Source: Candidatus Chlamydia corallus
GTDB lineage: Bacteria > Chlamydiota > Chlamydiia > Chlamydiales > Chlamydiaceae
NCBI RefSeq assembly: GCF_002817655.1
Contig: NZ_NWQK01000001.1
Coordinates: 483,658-547,657, forward strand
DNA length: 64,000 nucleotides
Reading direction: 5' to 3'
The notes under the pieces were generated by a model. The model searched no databases, was not told the DNA's origin, and was given only the letters and a program-made list of their open reading frames with translations. The translations under genes were made by a program, and so were the position numbers. Each line of letters begins with the position of its first letter. Positions within the stretch are counted from its first letter, which is position 1. Shown one piece after another: positions 58,251-64,000 of the stretch.

Positions 58251-59285
58251 ATGAGTAAAAAAAAGCGCGTACTTACAGGAGATCGTCCCACAGGGAAACT
58301 GCATTTAGGACATTGGGTTGGTTCTATAAAAAATCGACTGGAACTTCAAAATTGCCCTGAGTACGATTGTTTTTTTATCATTGCGGATCTCCATACTTTA
58401 ACTACAAAAATCCGCAAAGAAGAGGTTCTAGATCTCGATAACCATATCTATGAAGTTCTTGCAGATTGGTTAAGTGTCGGGATCGATCCGACGAAATCTA
58501 CAATTTACCTACAATCTGCAATTCCTGAAATCTATGAGTTACATCTCCTGTTCTCCATGTTAATCTCAATCAACAGAGTGATGGGCATTCCTAGTCTCAA
58601 AGATATGGCCCGTAACGCTTCGATTGAAGAAGGGGGATTCTCTTATGGCCTCATTGGTTACCCCATTTTACAGAGTGCGGATATCCTCCTAGCAAAAGCA
58701 CAGTTCGTCCCTGTAGGGAAAGACAATGAAGCCCACGTAGAACTCACGCGGGATATTGCTAGGAATTTCAACCGTTTGTACGGGCAGATATTTCCAGAAC
58801 CTGAGGTACTACAAGGTGAGCTCACCTCTCTTGTAGGGATCGATGGACAAGGGAAAATGAGTAAGTCTGCGAACAACGCAATCTATCTTTCCGATAGCGA
58901 TGATATAATCACTGAAAAAGTCCGTAGGATGTATACTGATCCCAACCGGATTCGAGCAACTACGCCTGGTCGGGTTGAAGGGAACCCTCTCTTTATCTAT
59001 CATGATGTCTTCAATCCCCATAAAGATGAGGTTGAAGAGTTTAAAGCACGCTATCGCCAAGGTTGCATTAAAGATATAGAAGTGAAGGCACGCCTTGCTG
59101 AAGAGCTGATTCTCTTTTTAAAACCCATCAAGGAAAGGCGATCAGAATTTCTAGCCAAGCCTCTGGCATTACAAAAAGTCTTAGAGCAAGGTACGCATAA
59201 AATGCGTGAGGTAGCGAAAGCTACTATGGAAGAGGTTCACGACAAATTCGGGTTTAGCCATAAATGGCGCGCATTGCTTAAATAG
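58251..59285 (+). CDS. trpS: Tryptophanyl-tRNA synthetase
   Basis: A class I synthetase charging tRNA-Trp. The HIGH-type motif is HLGH at residues 18-21 in [11 protein letters not shown]. The KMSKS loop GKMSKSANN is near residue 201. Other family stretches are [11 protein letters not shown] and [18 protein letters not shown]. The 344-residue length is typical. No TRAP site or attenuator is visible upstream; the gene is simply embedded in the operon. Confidence 0.97.
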   Translation: MSKKKRVLTGDRPTGKLHLGHWVGSIKNRLELQNCPEYDCFFIIADLHTLTTKIRKEEVLDLDNHIYEVLADWLSVGIDPTKSTIYLQSAIPEIYELHLLFSMLISINRVMGIPSLKDMARNASIEEGGFSYGLIGYPILQSADILLAKAQFVPVGKDNEAHVELTRDIARNFNRLYGQIFPEPEVLQGELTSLVGIDGQGKMSKSANNAIYLSDSDDIITEKVRRMYTDPNRIRATTPGRVEGNPLFIYHDVFNPHKDEVEEFKARYRQGCIKDIEVKARLAEELILFLKPIKERRSEFLAKPLALQKVLEQGTHKMREVAKATMEEVHDKFGFSHKWRALLK

Positions 59286-59293
59286 CTTTTACT

Positions 59294-61270
59294 ATGACAT
59301 TCCAACTACACGCTCCTTTTAATCCTTGCGGTGACCAGCCAGAAGCTATCGCTCAGCTCTCTGCAGGGGTGCGTGCTCAAATAAAATCACAAGTACTTCT
59401 TGGAACTACGGGTTCTGGGAAGACATTCACTATTGCTAATGTGGTTGCCAACGTAAATCTCCCTACCCTAGTTTTAGCTCATAACAAAACACTAGCCGCT
59501 CAGCTATATCAGGAATTTCGTGAATTTTTTCCTAACAATGCCGTCGAATATTTCATCTCTTATTACGATTACTACCAACCTGAGGCCTATATTGCCCGTA
59601 GTGATACCTATATAGAAAAAAGCCTTCTCATCAATGATGAAATCGATAAATTACGTCTATCAGCAACACGATCTATTTTAGAACGCCGAGATACTTTAAT
59701 TGTCTCTTCCGTATCGTGCATTTATGGTATTGGTTCTCCTGAAAACTATACATCAATGGCTCTAGTCTTAGAGGTAGGGAAGGAGTACCCCAGGAACATC
59801 CTCTCATCTCAACTTGTTAAAATGCACTATCAAGCATCTCCAATCCCACAAAGAAGTGCATTTCGAGAGCGCGGAAGTGTTATTGATATTTTCCCTGCTT
59901 ACGAAAGTGATCTTGCCTTAAGGTTAGAATTTATAAACGATACTCTAATTTCCATAGAATACAGTGATCCTCTCACTATGATTCCCAAGGAGAGTGTCTC
60001 TTCAGCTACTTTATATCCTGGATCGCATTATGTGACTCCTGAGGCAATTCGAGAACAAGCCATCCGAACAATTCAGGATGAATTGGAAGAACGCATGACT
60101 TTTTTTGAAGACCGCCCCATAGAAAAGGACCGTATTTTCCATCGTACGACTCATGATATTGAGATGATCAAGGAAATCGGATTTTGCAAAGGCATAGAAA
60201 ACTATTCTCGTCATTTTACAGGAGCTCCACCAGGAGCACCTCCTACTTGCCTCTTGGATTATTTTCCTGAGGACTTTCTACTTGTTGTAGACGAGTCTCA
60301 TCAAACACTACCACAAATACGTGCTATGTATCGTGGAGACCAATCCCGGAAGCAATCTTTAGTAGAATACGGATTCCGTCTCCCCTCCGCCTTTGATAAT
60401 CGCCCGCTGACCTATGAAGAAACTCAGCGTTACTTTCGCAAAGTCATCTATGTCTCTGCAACACCAGGAGAGACGGAATTACAAGAGAGTTCGGGTCATA
60501 TTGTACAACAAATCATTCGCCCTACGGGAATTCCTGATCCCATGCCTGAAATACGCCCTGCTACAGGACAAATTGATGATCTTCTTGAAGAGATTCGTAA
60601 GAGGTTGTCTCAAAAGCATGAAAAGATCCTCGTGATTTCTATAACAAAAAAACTTGCCGAAGATATCGCAGGCTTTCTTTCAGAATTAGAGATCCCTGTA
60701 GCATACCTGCATTCTGGAATAGAAACTGCAGAACGCACCCAAATCCTTACCGATCTACGGTCAGGTAGTATTGATGTGTTGATTGGAGTTAACCTTCTAC
60801 GTGAAGGACTCGATCTTCCCGAGGTCTCTTTAGTTGCCATCTTAGATGCTGATAAAGAGGGCTTTTTAAGAAGCACGTCATCTCTAATTCAGTTTTGTGG
60901 AAGAGCAGCTAGAAATATCAATGGCAAAGTCATTTTCTATGCTGATCAAAAAACACGCTCGATAGAAGAGACCCTTCGAGAAACCGAACGCCGCCGTCAA
61001 ATACAGTTAGATTACAATAAAGAGCATAACATTATTCCTAAGCCAATTATAAAGGCCATTTTTGCTAACCCTATTGGACAGACCTCTAATAAAGAGGCAA
61101 AGTCTCCTAAAGAATCTAAAAAACCTGTATCTAAAGAAGATCTCGAAGAGCAAATCAAGAAATATGAAACACTCATGCAGCTTGCTGCTAAGGAATTTCG
61201 ATTCGATGAAGCTGTAAAGTACCGAGACGCCATGCAAGCTTGCAAAGAACAGCTTCTATATCTCTTCTAA
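59294..61270 (+). CDS. uvrB: UvrABC excision repair protein UvrB
   Basis: UvrB is the damage-verifying helicase-like subunit of nucleotide excision repair. Walker A GTTGSGKT is at residues 37-44. The DNA-wedging beta-hairpin has [11 protein letters not shown] near residue 91. DESHQT and the C-terminal helicase motifs are present ([23 protein letters not shown]). A UVR domain closes the protein ([12 protein letters not shown] and [12 protein letters not shown]). Length 658 is standard. It starts 8 nt after trpS. Confidence 0.97.
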   Translation: MTFQLHAPFNPCGDQPEAIAQLSAGVRAQIKSQVLLGTTGSGKTFTIANVVANVNLPTLVLAHNKTLAAQLYQEFREFFPNNAVEYFISYYDYYQPEAYIARSDTYIEKSLLINDEIDKLRLSATRSILERRDTLIVSSVSCIYGIGSPENYTSMALVLEVGKEYPRNILSSQLVKMHYQASPIPQRSAFRERGSVIDIFPAYESDLALRLEFINDTLISIEYSDPLTMIPKESVSSATLYPGSHYVTPEAIREQAIRTIQDELEERMTFFEDRPIEKDRIFHRTTHDIEMIKEIGFCKGIENYSRHFTGAPPGAPPTCLLDYFPEDFLLVVDESHQTLPQIRAMYRGDQSRKQSLVEYGFRLPSAFDNRPLTYEETQRYFRKVIYVSATPGETELQESSGHIVQQIIRPTGIPDPMPEIRPATGQIDDLLEEIRKRLSQKHEKILVISITKKLAEDIAGFLSELEIPVAYLHSGIETAERTQILTDLRSGSIDVLIGVNLLREGLDLPEVSLVAILDADKEGFLRSTSSLIQFCGRAARNINGKVIFYADQKTRSIEETLRETERRRQIQLDYNKEHNIIPKPIIKAIFANPIGQTSNKEAKSPKESKKPVSKEDLEEQIKKYETLMQLAAKEFRFDEAVKYRDAMQACKEQLLYLF

Positions 61271-61448
61271 GAGCATTTCTAATCTCGATGTTAAAGAATA
61301 TTCCTCCCCAAATTTATCTATTTTTGTCATTATGAGTTTCATATGAATCCGTTGAATCCGTAGATTCTTATTTTAGAACTGACACGATTCAGGAAGCAGA
61401 GCAGGATCAGTATATTCACATGCGATTCAGCTCTTAGCAAAGTCTTAA

Positions 61449-62750
<1,302 letters not shown>

Positions 62751-62800
62751 CAAGGGATTTTTTTAATTTACATGCTCTTTTTGTAGATCAAAAACAAATT

Positions 62801-62842
62801 GCAGATCAGAAGTTGGCTTAGCTGCTTTCTGAACTGCAATTT
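62801..62842 (+). terminator. Probable terminator after eno
   Basis: GCAGATCAGAA at 62801 pairs with TTCTGAACTGC at 62827-62837 (10 of 11 positions) around a 15-nt loop. AATTTTT follows. It is on the sense strand about 50 bp after the eno stop. Confidence 0.6.
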
Positions 62843-63041
62843 TTGCATTATTTTTTACTTTTCTATCTTTATTCTCTTTATCACAAAAATCTCCGCCCAG
62901 ACATCTATTAAAAGACTTCTCTCACTTTTTCATTGAAAAACAAAATGCACCCGTTTCCCAAGGGTCCATTGATCATACTTGTAGCTCTTTACACATATTG
63001 CTATACTTTTCTGATGTAAATCCTGACAAGCAGAGGAGAAT

Positions 63042-63677
63042 ATGAAAGTACTAAAACAAATTCTAAGTTCAAAGCTATCTCAAATTAGTTTGTGGATCAT
63101 GATGTTTTCATCTTATTCTCTCTCGGGTCATGGTTATGTAATTACAGACAAGCCAGAGAATCAATTCGATGCAACCTCTGCAGTAAAATGGGATTACTGG
63201 GGGACAAGAACCCTCTCAAGATTATCAAATAAAAAAGCCTCTGCAAAAGCTGTTTCAGGAGACGGTTCTATAACTGTCGGTGTTGTGAAAGACGCTTGGT
63301 CGCGCACTTACGCTGTAAAATGGAATTATTGGGGTACTTATGAACTCTCTACCAGTTCGTGGGTAAAAAAGTCCATGGCAACAGGAATCACTTCTGATGG
63401 ATCTATAATCTCGGGAATTATTAAGAACGAATCTTCTCAAAATTTCGCAGTCGTATGGAAGGACAATAAAATGTACGTACTTCCTTCTAGCTGGGCAGTG
63501 GAATCCAAAGCTAATGGCATTTCTGCTGATGGATCTGTAATTGTAGGGACTGCTAAGGATGCTTGGTCACGCACTTATGCTGTAAAGTGGGATGGAGGAG
63601 AGGCTAAGGTCTTACCCAGAGGCTGGGCTGTCAAATCAATTGCTAATTCTGTATCTGCAAACGGATCTGTAATGTAA
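63042..63677 (+). CDS. Repeat-containing exported protein, 5' part of a disrupted gene
   Basis: The 211-residue frame has an N-terminal signal-like region (LSQISLWIMMFSSYSLSGHG). At least three copies of a roughly 45-residue repeat follow, with the pattern DGS-[VI]-x-x-G then x-K-D-A-W-S-R-T-Y-A-V-K-W. Such repeats are found in HAF-type and autotransporter passenger proteins. I recall a C. pneumoniae surface-protein family (Cpn0796-0799) after eno. AGAGGAG precedes the ATG. The frame ends at TAA 63675-63677, created by a 5-bp duplication; the repeat continues in another frame. Confidence 0.75.
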   Translation: MKVLKQILSSKLSQISLWIMMFSSYSLSGHGYVITDKPENQFDATSAVKWDYWGTRTLSRLSNKKASAKAVSGDGSITVGVVKDAWSRTYAVKWNYWGTYELSTSSWVKKSMATGITSDGSIISGIIKNESSQNFAVVWKDNKMYVLPSSWAVESKANGISADGSVIVGTAKDAWSRTYAVKWDGGEAKVLPRGWAVKSIANSVSANGSVM

Positions 63678-63679
63678 TT

Positions 63680-63979
63680 GTAGGGTCTATACAAGACTGT
63701 GCTGGGATTTCTTACGCTGTAAAGTGGGAAGGAAATACTCTTACACATCTGGGAACCTTAGGGGGATATTCTGCTGTTGCTAAAGCGGTAGCAAATAACG
63801 GGAAGGTCATTGTAGGGAGATCTGAAACATATTACGGAGAGGTTCATGCCTTCTCGTGTAAGAACGGTATTATGAAAGACTTGGGCACTCTTGGTGGGGG
63901 GGGGGGGGGAAAAATAACAAAAAGCTGTTGGTTCATAGCTACTGACAATGTCACCGACTGTTGTTGCGGCAAGTCGTAG
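63680..63979 (+). pseudogene. Continuation of the repeat protein after a frameshift
   Basis: Read in the frame shifted relative to the 5' part, the repeat resumes at once: VGSIQDCAGISYAVKWEGN, then LGTLGGYSAVAKAVANNGK and a V-G-R-S unit. A 14-G tract at 63896-63909 encodes GGGGG. After it, this frame gives unrelated residues and stops at 63977-63979. The other two frames also stop soon. This is a disrupted or phase-variable gene, or a sequence error; I cannot tell which. Confidence 0.65.
63896..63909 (+). repeat. Poly-G tract of 14
   Basis: Fourteen consecutive G follow the codons for LGTLG. Long G runs slip during replication and are known phase-variation sites in C. pneumoniae pmp genes (recalled). 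Changing the length by one moves the frame: 13 G gives a stop within 3 codons, and 15 G gives a stop about 12 codons on. Confidence 0.9.
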
Positions 63980-64000
63980 TACATAGTAAGCGAAGTAAAA

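Overview
The window reads as a piece of a Chlamydiaceae chromosome, most likely Chlamydia (Chlamydophila) pneumoniae. This is inferred from remembered gene order and protein families; no database search was run. The main pointers are a complete type III secretion (T3S) block, a T3S chaperone/translocator operon, chromosomal copies of the chlamydial plasmid genes pGP5 (ParA) and pGP6, two SNF2-type ATPases with SWIM zinc fingers, and a short-repeat surface-protein gene family next to eno. DNA is moderately AT-rich and genes are densely packed on both strands.

Layout. (1) 1-5905, minus strand: pckG (cut by the window edge), mreB and a SNF2 ATPase, in a tight run. (2) 6086-13038, plus strand: tRNA-Gly, then tig-clpP-clpX-pcnB (protein folding, proteolysis, RNA 3' ends), der, and an orphan gene whose product carries two phage-tail-knob-like repeats. 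(3) 13106-18492, minus: secA, a TPR membrane protein and psd. (4) 18643-25696, plus: mnmE, nth, brnQ and a second SNF2 ATPase, followed by a converging zinc-ribbon membrane protein. (5) 26607-28912, plus: lpdA-lipA for lipoyl metabolism. (6) 29032-31302, minus: a four-member tandem family of small membrane proteins, two intact and two decayed, with the decayed pair embedded in a near-identical direct repeat of about 400 bp.

(7) 31729-36496, plus: T3S basal-body genes sctJ, an unnamed sctK-position gene, sctL, sctR, sctS and sctT. (8) 36769-45945, minus: a probable inclusion-membrane protein, then a type II secretion (T2S) operon: gspD, gspE, gspF, gspG, two minor-pseudopilin-like genes and two accessory genes. 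(9) 46054-48868, minus: pepP and mutL. (10) 49091-53046, plus: T3S class II chaperone, a small protein and two hydrophobic translocators, closed by a clear terminator. (11) 53113-54024, minus: an EamA permease. (12) 54220-62750, plus: thrS, parA, a pGP6-like gene, a CT584-type protein, trpS, uvrB and eno. (13) 63042 to the end: a surface-protein gene with short degenerate repeats, broken by a 5-bp duplication and carrying a 14-G tract.

The secretion genes fit together. SecA and the T2S operon serve the general export route. The sctJ-T block builds the T3S inner-membrane export core, and the 49-53 kb operon supplies its translocon. The most unusual points are the knob-like protein at 12508, the decaying paralogue array at 29-31 kb, the broken repeat protein at the right edge, and dyad elements upstream of the translocon operon, one of which recurs upstream of the knob-like gene.
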